In this document: positions 1 to 7,803 of the stretch, one piece after another | Layout: each line of letters starts with the position of its first letter | Position numbering within the stretch: position 1 is the first letter of the stretch | Assembly: GCF_008763945.1 (NCBI RefSeq) | Contig: NZ_VTQH01000001.1 | Location: 1,364,110-1,428,109, forward strand | Source: Microbacterium testaceum StLB037 | GTDB lineage: Bacteria; Actinomycetota; Actinomycetes; Actinomycetales; Microbacteriaceae | Length of the DNA stretch: 64,000 nt | Reading direction: 5' to 3' | Notes under the pieces: generated by a model | The model's input: only the letters and a program-made list of their open reading frames with translations | Databases searched by the model: none | Told to the model about the DNA's origin: nothing | Translations under genes and position numbers: made by a program

Positions 1-1085
1 CTGCTCGCGTTAAGCAAATCCGCGAGAGCGCTGCACGAGGCGAGGGGAGCCGATCGACCTATTACGGACGACTCTCTTGGGATAAGCCTTCGTACACGAT
101 CTCGACTTACATCTCGAGGCCGGGGAATGGATGCTTTATTCATCCAGCTGCCCCAAGACTAATAACTGTGCGCGAGGCAGCGCGCCTTCAGACCTTCCCG
201 GACTACGTACAGTTCTCCGGAACCTTCCGTCAGAGATCGATGCAAGTCGGAAATGCGGTCCCCCCGCTGATGGCATATGCACTGGGATCCGTAATTGCTC
301 GGGGCACGGCCGTGGATTTGTTCAGTGGAGTCGGCGGCCTTGGCATGGGCTTGGAGTGGGCAGGTCACGATGTGGTGGCAAGCGTCGATTACGAAGCCGC
401 TGCCCTAACTGCGGCCCAGTCTTGGGTTAGGCCGGGGCATGCAATACTCAGGCGGGATCTCTCAGACGAGGCGCAATTCGCTAATATGATTTCGTCGGTG
501 CGATCCGAGTTGCTGGGTCGGCCGCTCGGCCTTCTGGCTGGAGGTCCGCCTTGCCAGGGCTTTTCGACGGCCGGGCCCTGCAGGGTGGATGACCCTCGGA
601 ACGAGCTTGTCCGCGCGTTCCTTCGCGCTGTGGAAGAACTCGAGCCCGAGCACGTGTTGTTCGAGAATGTTCCATCGCTTCGGTCGAGAGGTCGCCTCTT
701 TTTGGATGAGTTGATGGAGCGCCTTCACCTACTCGGATATAGCGTGGAGATGCGAATTCTGCACGCAGAGGCGTATGGTGTGCCGCAGTTGCGTCGGCGC
801 CTAATTGTCCAGGCTTCGCGTTCTGGGCCTCCCTCTTGGCCAGTTCCGTCACATTCTCTCGTTTATCCGTATTTCAAAGCAGATCAGCCGACACCCCTGG
901 TGGAAGACTCTCCACCGCCTACGGTTCGCGATGCGATTGCGGACCTTCCATTCAGTGAGGCCACTAGTCTGGAACAAGCGATGGTGCTCGATAAGGCGCC
1001 GTCTAAGCTGGCTGAATGGCTCCGGGGTGAGATCAGTATCCTTGAACTTGCCTGCTCAGATCCGAAGGCGGTATCACGTGGGTAG
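1..1085 (+). CDS. C5-cytosine DNA methyltransferase, circularly permuted, 5' end outside window
   Basis: Transfers a methyl group from SAM to C5 of cytosine; the likely protective half of the restriction operon that follows. The reading frame is open from base 3, so the start lies upstream. Visible order: a target-recognition-like stretch (about codons 20-55, RLSWDKPSYT), motif IX/X (REAARLQTFPD near codon 57, GNAVPP near codon 83), then motif I (FSGVGG, codon ~106), motif IV with the catalytic Cys (PPCQGFS, codon ~182), ENVP (~221) and QLRRRL (~262). The protein ends just where a normal enzyme would begin its recognition domain. Ordinary C5 methyltransferases run I-VIII, then recognition domain, then IX-X. 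This order fits a circular permutation of the M.BssHII kind, though a tail-to-head fusion of two enzymes is possible because the N-terminus is unseen. Family call is firm; architecture is inference. Confidence 0.9.
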   Translation, partial: ARVKQIRESAARGEGSRSTYYGRLSWDKPSYTISTYISRPGNGCFIHPAAPRLITVREAARLQTFPDYVQFSGTFRQRSMQVGNAVPPLMAYALGSVIARGTAVDLFSGVGGLGMGLEWAGHDVVASVDYEAAALTAAQSWVRPGHAILRRDLSDEAQFANMISSVRSELLGRPLGLLAGGPPCQGFSTAGPCRVDDPRNELVRAFLRAVEELEPEHVLFENVPSLRSRGRLFLDELMERLHLLGYSVEMRILHAEAYGVPQLRRRLIVQASRSGPPSWPVPSHSLVYPYFKADQPTPLVEDSPPPTVRDAIADLPFSEATSLEQAMVLDKAPSKLAEWLRGEISILELACSDPKAVSRG

Positions 1086-1127
1086 GCCGACTATGCGAAC
1101 GTTCGGGCAGCAGGTGCGGCGTTGACG

Positions 1128-2027
1128 ATGCCGGTTCTGTATTCAGCGACGCCGGCGGACCTTCGGGACGCCGTCGCCAGGATCCGTGAGCGCGTAAAGA
1201 ATCTGCGTGCGCCGAAGCTGTACCACGCCGCGGTCACGGCCACTGTTCTCGCGCGTTCCGGGCAGGTTCAGGAGATGCAGAACTGGGAAAGCGTGCCTTC
1301 CGCGTCCGCGCGTGATGTGCAGAGGGTAGACGTCGGTTGGGCAATCAGCCAGCTCTTCATGGCGCCAATCGACGCTTTCTTGCTGCCGAACGCGCCTGCT
1401 CGCCCGGCGATGGTTGGGGTGAGCCATGTCGTATTGGATCTCCTGTACGACGCAGGGCGAAGCCCGTTGACGCTGGTGGCGCGGACTGGAAATCGCTTGC
1501 GGGATGCATTGAAGCTGCCAATCGGCGACGAGTCTTGGATCTGGAACCAAGCCGGCGGTGCAACGAGTCCATCGCGGACCATTGAGTACAACCCGATAAA
1601 CACTTGGGGTCAACAGAATGGTGTCCGATGCGGGCTTTCGGTTCAAGCCGCGCTCGGAACAGGTGACCCCGCGAGCGCCTACGCAGTCGGTCGAATAAAC
1701 TGCGCACATCACACCATAGAAGGTCGTTGCGACCTGAATAATGACTTTTGTGCGCGTATGGATGGGGAAACTTCGAGGTTGATAGGTAAGCCTCGACTTT
1801 TTGTGCCATTCGACGCCACAGGTAGTAGTCGAGTTTTACTGCCGGGAGGAATCAGAAAGATGGTCGACGAGGCGACAGGCAGTGGAAGCATGCCGCTGCC
1901 GCGCTCCGAAGACATGTCCCTCGTGGCTGGCTGGTGCGCCGCAGGGGGTGGGGAGAATCTCGACCACTCGAGGCTCGCTAGCCTCCTTGGTGGCTCAGGA
2001 ATCAGATTGCTGACGGAGGTCACATGA
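1128..2027 (+). CDS. Unknown protein of the restriction operon
   Basis: Protein of 299 residues that I do not recognise. The ATG at 1128 is taken as start; a TTG two codons upstream is possible. It begins 42 bases after the methyltransferase stop and its TGA overlaps the ATG of the AAA+ gene, so it is co-transcribed and probably translationally coupled. The middle has a conserved-looking hydrophobic stretch (SHVVLDLLYDAG), and near residues 190-208 there is a cluster of Cys and His (INCAHH, then RCDLNNDFC) that could bind a metal. No nuclease, NTPase or membrane signature is visible. From position it could be the DNA-recognition or specificity subunit, since the AAA+ partner has almost no N-terminal domain; that is a guess. 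Confidence 0.8.
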   Translation: MPVLYSATPADLRDAVARIRERVKNLRAPKLYHAAVTATVLARSGQVQEMQNWESVPSASARDVQRVDVGWAISQLFMAPIDAFLLPNAPARPAMVGVSHVVLDLLYDAGRSPLTLVARTGNRLRDALKLPIGDESWIWNQAGGATSPSRTIEYNPINTWGQQNGVRCGLSVQAALGTGDPASAYAVGRINCAHHTIEGRCDLNNDFCARMDGETSRLIGKPRLFVPFDATGSSRVLLPGGIRKMVDEATGSGSMPLPRSEDMSLVAGWCAAGGGENLDHSRLASLLGGSGIRLLTEVT

Positions 2028-3103
2028 TCGACAAGCTTGAGAATCTGCAGAGCGAGTTCTCCGCTTACTTGCAAAACCTGGGTCTTGTTTATGATCGAGA
2101 TACACAATGCGACATGCTGGCTGCGGTTCTGTCGTCGCAGTTGGTGCTTTTCGTCGGCCCTAGCGGAACGGGGAAGTCCACAGCGGCTAAAGCTCTTAGC
2201 CGCTTCTTCGCCCCTGTAACGGAGCGCGCCACGGTGGACGTGCGCCCGGGATGGTCGGCCTCGGAAGACTTGCTGGGTCAATATAACTCTTTTACCGACA
2301 CGTACCTTCGTAGTCCGTCCACCGAGGCATTTGTCTCGGTGCGGGGCAGCGCCAGCACCCCCTTCTTCACAATCGAAGAAGCAAATCTGAGCCCTATTGA
2401 GGCGTACGCAGGGGAGCTGATTACTGCCGCAAGCTCAACTCGCTTTCCGACTCTGACTTGGTCGTTTCACAGCGCCTCTAGTTTCGAGGAGGTGCCCTCT
2501 CAGGTGGAGGTCGGACGTTATCCTCGCTTCCTTGCGACAATCAACGTTGATTCGACCGCGCCCGCGCCGGCCCCGAAGGTGAGTGGGCGTGCCTGTGTAC
2601 TCCTTCTGGAGCCTCCCAAGCTCGCCGACAGTTTGGACTCCGTCGCGGCCATATCGAACCTCGATCGAACGTTTCCGGAGGGGGAGGCTGCCGCCTTAGT
2701 CGGCGATCCTCACGCTGCCTGGGCGCGCGTAGAAGTGCATGGGCGCCAAGCCGCCTACCGTGAGCCGCTAAGAGTCCTGCTACAGGAGCTAGCTGATGCG
2801 CTTGACTCGGGCAGAAACGTAGTCAGTCCGCGCGATGTGCAGCGCGCAGTCATCTATATGTCGTGGCACGTTGCAATCTCTGGGGAGCCTGCTGAAGCGG
2901 TCGATTTTACGGCCTCGGCGGAGAATGCTTTGCTGCATTACGTCTTACCAGGACTAACGTCCGAGCAGTTCGGGAGAGCGCTACCGAAACTTCGCTCGGT
3001 GTGTGTCGCGGATGGCCTTCTCAGTGCCAGGCTCGACCGGCTTGAGTCTGCTGATTCGGGGCTATTCGGGGTTACTCCCGACTTCTGGGCGAGTCTCTCC
3101 TGA
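2024..3103 (+). CDS. McrB-like AAA+ NTPase
   Basis: Protein of 359 residues with an AAA+ core starting almost at the N-terminus: Walker A GPSGTGKST at residues 45-53, a Walker B-like FFTIEEAN at 114-121, and ATINVDS at 171-177, where McrB-type NTPases carry their NTxD nucleotide signature. In McrBC and LlaJI systems such a ring NTPase translocates on DNA and activates a nuclease partner. Here the N-terminal DNA-binding domain usual in McrB is missing (only about 35 residues precede the core), so recognition must come from elsewhere, perhaps the 1128-2027 product. It starts by ATGA overlap with the upstream gene, and its stop is 4 bases before the nuclease start. GTP rather than ATP use cannot be decided from sequence. 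Confidence 0.85.
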   Translation: MIDKLENLQSEFSAYLQNLGLVYDRDTQCDMLAAVLSSQLVLFVGPSGTGKSTAAKALSRFFAPVTERATVDVRPGWSASEDLLGQYNSFTDTYLRSPSTEAFVSVRGSASTPFFTIEEANLSPIEAYAGELITAASSTRFPTLTWSFHSASSFEEVPSQVEVGRYPRFLATINVDSTAPAPAPKVSGRACVLLLEPPKLADSLDSVAAISNLDRTFPEGEAAALVGDPHAAWARVEVHGRQAAYREPLRVLLQELADALDSGRNVVSPRDVQRAVIYMSWHVAISGEPAEAVDFTASAENALLHYVLPGLTSEQFGRALPKLRSVCVADGLLSARLDRLESADSGLFGVTPDFWASLS

Positions 3104-3107
3104 AGTC

Positions 3108-4502
3108 ATGACATCATCAACCCTGGTCACTTACCGTCGCGGTGGGTCGGTGATTGCTGAACTCGATGTTGAGGGCGAGCTATTGCCTGTTCCGCTTCCT
3201 ACTGATTTGCGCGAGCGCCGATCGCTGGGCCGTGTCGAGATCTCGGAGGCAACCGGGCCATTCACGGAGTTCTGCGGATCGTTGCATCTTGTCAGTGCAA
3301 TTGGAGCCAGACTCAAGGTATCAGAGCTGTTGATACCGCCTCCTGCAGTTTACGGTCACACGGACATTCGCGCGATGTGGTTGGCGCGGGCGCGACTGCA
3401 CGAGCGGCGGCGCGCGGGCGCGGGCGGTTCGTACGACTGGGCGTCATTACAAGCGCGTTCGAGTCAGGAAGTCATGTGGAAGTACATGGTGTCGGCTCAG
3501 CGGAGCGCTCATGCTCTTGTTTCCTCTTGGCCATCCGAGTCAGTGCGCAAAACTATCGTGCTTGCTTCAGATCGGCCGGGGGGCCGCATTCTCGTTCGAC
3601 AGACGCAGCGCACAGCTCGGTCAGCATTCCGGGTGGGTGGCCGAATTGTCCCAAATTTGACGGTGCGCGGAGTCGCAGGTACTGAGCCCATGAGGTTTCG
3701 CGGCCTCGGCGCTGCCGCCGCCGAGCTGGTTTCTCGGGTGCAGGCATCCGCCTCTCTCGCCGGGCACGATGGTCTGCGAGATGAGTTGATTGCGCTCCTC
3801 AGCGAGGTGTCCCGCCGGAACTTCCCGGATGCGCCTACCTCCGATCCGCCGATTTCTACGTGGCCAGCAAGGAGCGCTGCAGCGTTCTGGACATTCCTTG
3901 CCGCGATCAGCGCGTTCGAGGATGTGGGGACGGGGGAACAGTCTGCCCCGCTGTCACCCCTGTGGGAACTTTACGAAGCGTGGGTCGCCGAGAGCTTGTT
4001 ATCAAAGCTGGATCTGGAGCTCGCGGGTAGCACACGCGTGTCGGCTTCGGATGGCGCGCTTGCGACCTGGGCCCAGGACGGGACGGAAGTCGCGCTTTAC
4101 TATCAGCCGCGGATTCCCCCCATTGATTCGACTCCTTTTCAGTTCGGGCCGGAGTCAGTTGGATCCGTGCTCGGCGAACTGATTCCTGATGTCGTGCTGC
4201 GACGCACAGTACATTCAAGAACAGTACTAGTCGTCGTAGATGCCAAAAATTATGGCTCCACGCTCGACGTGTCTGGCCTCTCGGACAATGCGTCGAAGTA
4301 CCTCTGGGGGCTACGGAACGCCACCGGGCCCTGGACTGACCCTCCGCACGCGATTGGTCATGCAGTTGTCGCAGCGCCGCTCGGCGGCGCGGCCAAGGCT
4401 CACCCTGCGGGCAGGGCTGAGATTGTTCGGCTGCATCCATCATCCGGCGCCATCGACTCGGGTCTTGAGCAGGCCTTGCAACAATTGCTCAACGCGCGCT
4501 AG
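3108..4502 (+). CDS. McrC-like PD-(D/E)XK nuclease subunit
   Basis: Protein of 464 residues. The start is taken as the ATG at 3108, just after the AAA+ stop; an upstream in-frame GTG would overlap the previous gene by about 100 bases. The C-terminal third has the nuclease signature: LIPDVVLR near residue 360, then a hydrophobic strand ending VVVDAKNY near residue 377, giving D...D-A-K. This fits the McrC/LlaJI R2 type of nuclease, which cuts DNA when driven by its AAA+ partner. The N-terminal two thirds shows no clear motif and may contact the NTPase ring. Last gene of the 1-4502 operon. Its role as the cleaving subunit follows from the motif plus context. Confidence 0.8.
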   Translation: MTSSTLVTYRRGGSVIAELDVEGELLPVPLPTDLRERRSLGRVEISEATGPFTEFCGSLHLVSAIGARLKVSELLIPPPAVYGHTDIRAMWLARARLHERRRAGAGGSYDWASLQARSSQEVMWKYMVSAQRSAHALVSSWPSESVRKTIVLASDRPGGRILVRQTQRTARSAFRVGGRIVPNLTVRGVAGTEPMRFRGLGAAAAELVSRVQASASLAGHDGLRDELIALLSEVSRRNFPDAPTSDPPISTWPARSAAAFWTFLAAISAFEDVGTGEQSAPLSPLWELYEAWVAESLLSKLDLELAGSTRVSASDGALATWAQDGTEVALYYQPRIPPIDSTPFQFGPESVGSVLGELIPDVVLRRTVHSRTVLVVVDAKNYGSTLDVSGLSDNASKYLWGLRNATGPWTDPPHAIGHAVVAAPLGGAAKAHPAGRAEIVRLHPSSGAIDSGLEQALQQLLNAR

Positions 4503-4865
4503 CCCCAGCCTGTGCTGTGAGCTGCGTCTGATGGCGAAAGGTGATCCAGAGCGCTATCCGGATCGCATGGCTCAAGGGCCCGCCGCAGCCATGAGCGGGT
4601 CGACGCACGTAGCCGAGAGATGCATCCTTGCGCGCGGCCGTGAACAAGAAGAGTTTGGCGTCGCCCCTCTTCGACTCGTCCTGGATGCAGAAGCCGGGCA
4701 GAGGGAGGATGACGACGCGACTAGCCTGGAGGTCTTTCAATCAGGGGCGGCGCCGTCTTGCGCTTGAAGCCACGAGAGGGAATCAAAACATCGTATATTT
4801 TCAAGTCTGGGTTCTCGCTTAGCTCCAGGCTGCTCTTGATGTGATGTAGTTCTTACTGTTCGTCG
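4503..4865. other. Gene-poor stretch, possible decayed coding sequence
   Basis: No intact gene is seen between the nuclease and the next minus-strand gene. On the minus strand two pieces in different frames read like protein (about 4840-4745 and 4740-4600), which may be a frameshifted remnant. No homologue is recognised. Confidence 0.35.
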
Positions 4866-5333
4866 CTAACCGGAGCTGCGGCCTGGATTCGACTTCCTGG
4901 CGTTGAGGGACCGCTGTCTCTGGGTGTTGACCCGCTCATCAGCCCGATCGCGGGCCCGCCACGGCCAAAATCCCGCCTCAATCTTCGCCCGCTCCCAGTC
5001 TCGCTTCAGTAGGTCTTGGAATCGGGCGACAATGGCAAAAGCTAACTCATCAGACGGATTGCCGTGGAACTTGTCGATCAAGTCGACGCAATCTGCGTCT
5101 TCATAAGGATTCAGCCGCAACGCAATTGAATCGCGAATCTCCTTGCGCGACTTTTCGTCCAGCTCGCCGACGAGCTCAGGGACGAGGCTTCGGAGCGAAT
5201 CTCGCCACTTTTGCCGCTCTTCGATAACCGATTTGTGTTTGATATTGCGAGACAACCCCCAGACGCTGATCATTCCTCCTATCGCCGCCCCGAATATCGT
5301 CGCGATTGCCGCAGAGGTCCAAAACTCGTTCAT
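4866..5333 (-). CDS. Small membrane-anchored protein of unknown function
   Basis: Protein of 155 residues from the ATG at 5333 (a TTG one codon earlier is also open). An N-terminal hydrophobic helix (AAIATIFGAAIGGMISVWGL, about residues 7-26) is followed by a charged, mostly helical cytoplasmic part rich in Arg, Glu and Asp, so it is likely a single-pass protein with its bulk inside the cell. It stands alone on the minus strand between the restriction operon and a stretch of decayed DNA. No known domain is recognised. Context suggests accessory or defence-associated cargo, but nothing in the sequence proves that. Confidence 0.65.
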   Translation of the reverse strand: MNEFWTSAAIATIFGAAIGGMISVWGLSRNIKHKSVIEERQKWRDSLRSLVPELVGELDEKSRKEIRDSIALRLNPYEDADCVDLIDKFHGNPSDELAFAIVARFQDLLKRDWERAKIEAGFWPWRARDRADERVNTQRQRSLNARKSNPGRSSG

Positions 5334-5719
5334 CAAAGACCCGTTCCGGATTAATTAGCCAATACGCTTATTGTAGTCATGTCGTGGAATCTTGGTGGCG
5401 CGGACGAGGGATTTTATCCATCGTGTGGTCAGCAACCGCGCTCCGCGCACGGAGGACGGCGGCGCGAGTGAATCCGGTTCCGCAAGGGCGAGTGATTCGC
5501 TTGGCTGCTCGGCTGGATGTTTGGCCACGGCGCACTGCCGTCACATAAGAATGACGATCGCGGGTGATGAGGTCGGGGTATGCAGGCGGGGCGACCGCGC
5601 CGCGCGGTCAGTGGCGCTTAGCGCGGGACCCGAGACAGCCTTGTCGCACGTGGTGGAGCGCGAGAACCCGCAGTCGGAGAAAAGCTCTCGACAATGCGCG
5701 GCGGCCGGCGCACCGTTCA
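5334..5719. other. Intergenic stretch with nothing recognisable
   Basis: About 390 bases upstream of the small membrane protein gene. No convincing gene, repeat or RNA structure is seen. It leads into the decayed reductase fragment that follows. Confidence 0.5.
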
Positions 5720-5970
5720 TCGGGCTCATCGATGGGCACATGCGCCGCGCGGGTCGCGGGAATTCTTTCGGCGAGAGGCCCTGCCCGGTTGTTCACCCAG
5801 TCGCCCCATATTCTCGCCTACGTCGCTTCGGCACATGCTCGTAATGCATCCGGTCGTGGCGGGCCGCAGGCCATGCCTGGCCAATGGCGCCCGGGATCGG
5901 GTCGAGCTCAACCTGGTCGAGCAGCGCGCGTTCCGCTCGAGCGCGAGGGTGTATCAGCGGCGGCCCATGG
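5720..5970 (+). pseudogene. Decayed 3' fragment of a RibD/DHFR-like reductase gene
   Basis: From about 5836 the plus strand reads LVMHPVVAGR, then RDRVELNLVEQRAF and YQR, clearly matching the C-terminal part of the intact reductase at 9907-10470 (VVHPVVAGR, LELVEQRAF, MQRYR). A short match further upstream (CGGGCTCATCGATG at about 5723) suggests the same gene is interrupted by roughly 95 unrelated bases. No start codon or N-terminal half remains. It is one of three remnants of this gene family in the first 15 kb. Confidence 0.7.
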
Positions 5971-6097
5971 CGCAGCGAATAGCCAGGCGTGAACGGGTTC
6001 TCGCCAGGTCACGCGAGTGGGGCCGGCTGAGCTGACCTGACCTATAGCGATAGCGTGTTCATAGAATCCGTCAGTTCGGGAGCCCGGGGGGCCTGTC

Positions 6098-7597
6098 GTG
6101 AATAGTGACCTGTTTTGGATCATCGGAGTGGCGCTGGCTGTGGGGGCGGTGCTGCTGATCCTGCTGATCGGGTTCTTCATCTTCCGCGCCTGGTATCAGG
6201 TGCCGCAGGCGGATGAGGCAATTGTGATCGTCGGTAAGAAGCAGCGCGGAGACGACGGATTGACGTCGAATATGACTGTCATCACCGGTGGCGGTGCATT
6301 CGTGAACAAGCTGACGCAGCGTTCGGACCGCATTTCATTGCGTTCGAGGCAGATCAAGATGGAGCCCGTCGCGCAGACAAAGAATGGCGTGACCATTCAC
6401 CTGGCCGGCGTTGCGCTCGTGAAGATCGGATCGCTGCCTGATCAGGTACGCGCGGCTGCGGAACGCTTCGCCTCGCAGGACCAGGCAATCGACGTATTCA
6501 CCACCGAACAGTTGGAAGGTGCCCTGCGCGGTGTGGTCGCGAAGCTGAACGTCGAAGAGGTCATGCAAGACCGCCAAAAGCTCGGTGATGAGATCGCAGA
6601 GGGCATCAAGGGCGATCTGCTCGCCCAGGGTCTCGTTCTCGACTCTTTCGCCATTCAGGGCGTCACCGACCGCAACGGCTACATCGAGGCCCTCGGTGCG
6701 CAGGAGGTCGAGCGCGTCAAGCGCGAGGCCGAGGTGGCTCGCATCGAAGCGGCGCGCGAGGTGAAGGCGCGTCAGCTGTCGACCGAGGAAGCGAACCTCA
6801 TCGAGCAGACGGCGTTCGATAAAAACACGGCGGCCTCCAAGTCGGAGGTCGGTCGTGCCAACGCCGAGGCGGAGCAGGCCGAGAACCTCGCTCGCGCCGA
6901 GCGGGAGCAGGCGGTGCTGGTGCAGCGCGCCGAGAATCGTCAGGCGGAGCTCGACGCCGACGTCAAGCGCGTCGCGGACGCAGAGAAGTACCGCCGTCAG
7001 ACCGAGGCAGATGCCGAGGCGTACGGGCGCCAGAAGAAGGCCGAAACCGACCGGCAGGTGGCGCAGCAGGAATCGGATGCCGAGGCCTACGCGGTGCAGC
7101 GTCAGGCTGAGGCTCGGCAGGCATCTGCCGCGGCCGAAGCGGCTGCCGTGCGGGCGCGGGCTGAGGCGGAGGCTGAGGCGCTGCGCGCGAAGTCCAGCGC
7201 CGAGGCTGAGGCGCTGCGGGCTCAGGCCAACGCCGAAGCGGAGGCCATCCGTGCGAAGGGTGAGGCGAATGCCGCGGCGATTCAGGCCGAGGCCGAGGCG
7301 CTCCGCGAGAACCAGGAGGCCATCTTGGGTCGCGAGCTCATCGCGCAGCTGCCTGCGCTGATGGCGGAGTTCGCAAAGGGGTACCAGAACGTCGGCAACG
7401 TCACTCTGGTCGGCGGCGACACTGCGGGTACGCACATCGCTCGCGAGCAGGCAGCGGGTCTGGCCGCGACGTTCGACAGCGTGAAGTCGGCGACGGGCGT
7501 GGACTTGGGCGCGATTCTGCAGGGGCAGGCGTTTGGGCGAGGCATGGCATCGTCGCGGGGGGATCAAGCCCCGGCCCCGTCTATTGTCAGCGATTAA
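6098..7597 (+). CDS. Flotillin-like SPFH-domain membrane protein
   Basis: Protein of 499 residues with a GTG start. A single N-terminal transmembrane helix (about residues 5-30) precedes an SPFH/band-7 domain (about 35-210, including QVPQADEAIVIVG and LEGALRGVVAKLNVEEV) and then a very long Ala/Glu-rich coiled coil (about 215-400) with repeats such as AEAEALRA. The C-terminal 90 residues are less ordered. Flotillins scaffold membrane microdomains and oligomerise through the coiled coil. Length and order are typical of full-length bacterial flotillins. It lies between a decayed reductase fragment and an unusual hydrolase that also has a membrane segment; a joint role at the membrane is possible but unproven. 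Confidence 0.9.
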   Translation: MNSDLFWIIGVALAVGAVLLILLIGFFIFRAWYQVPQADEAIVIVGKKQRGDDGLTSNMTVITGGGAFVNKLTQRSDRISLRSRQIKMEPVAQTKNGVTIHLAGVALVKIGSLPDQVRAAAERFASQDQAIDVFTTEQLEGALRGVVAKLNVEEVMQDRQKLGDEIAEGIKGDLLAQGLVLDSFAIQGVTDRNGYIEALGAQEVERVKREAEVARIEAAREVKARQLSTEEANLIEQTAFDKNTAASKSEVGRANAEAEQAENLARAEREQAVLVQRAENRQAELDADVKRVADAEKYRRQTEADAEAYGRQKKAETDRQVAQQESDAEAYAVQRQAEARQASAAAEAAAVRARAEAEAEALRAKSSAEAEALRAQANAEAEAIRAKGEANAAAIQAEAEALRENQEAILGRELIAQLPALMAEFAKGYQNVGNVTLVGGDTAGTHIAREQAAGLAATFDSVKSATGVDLGAILQGQAFGRGMASSRGDQAPAPSIVSD

Positions 7598-7803
7598 GTG
7601 CCGCAGGACTCCGCAAAGGCGGGTGTCCAGCGACGAGATACTCACGTGCAGATCGCTCGACGCCCCGGTCGGTCAAGAATTCGATTCGGAACGTCAGGTA
7701 CTTGACGAGGCGCGGCGGAATGCTATGAAAACTGCGGGTTTCAGGAAGGCTGCGCCGCACGCCGAGCGGCTTTGGTCAAGGATCAGAAAGTGTGGGTGTG
7801 CGG

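Noticed and set aside
3003..3107. Longer N-terminus of the nuclease from a GTG at 3003
   Set aside because: It would overlap the NTPase gene by about 100 bases, while the ATG at 3108 directly follows the NTPase stop.
6335..7645. 436-codon minus-strand frame over the flotillin gene
   Set aside because: Leu/Arg-rich antisense reading of the coiled-coil repeats.
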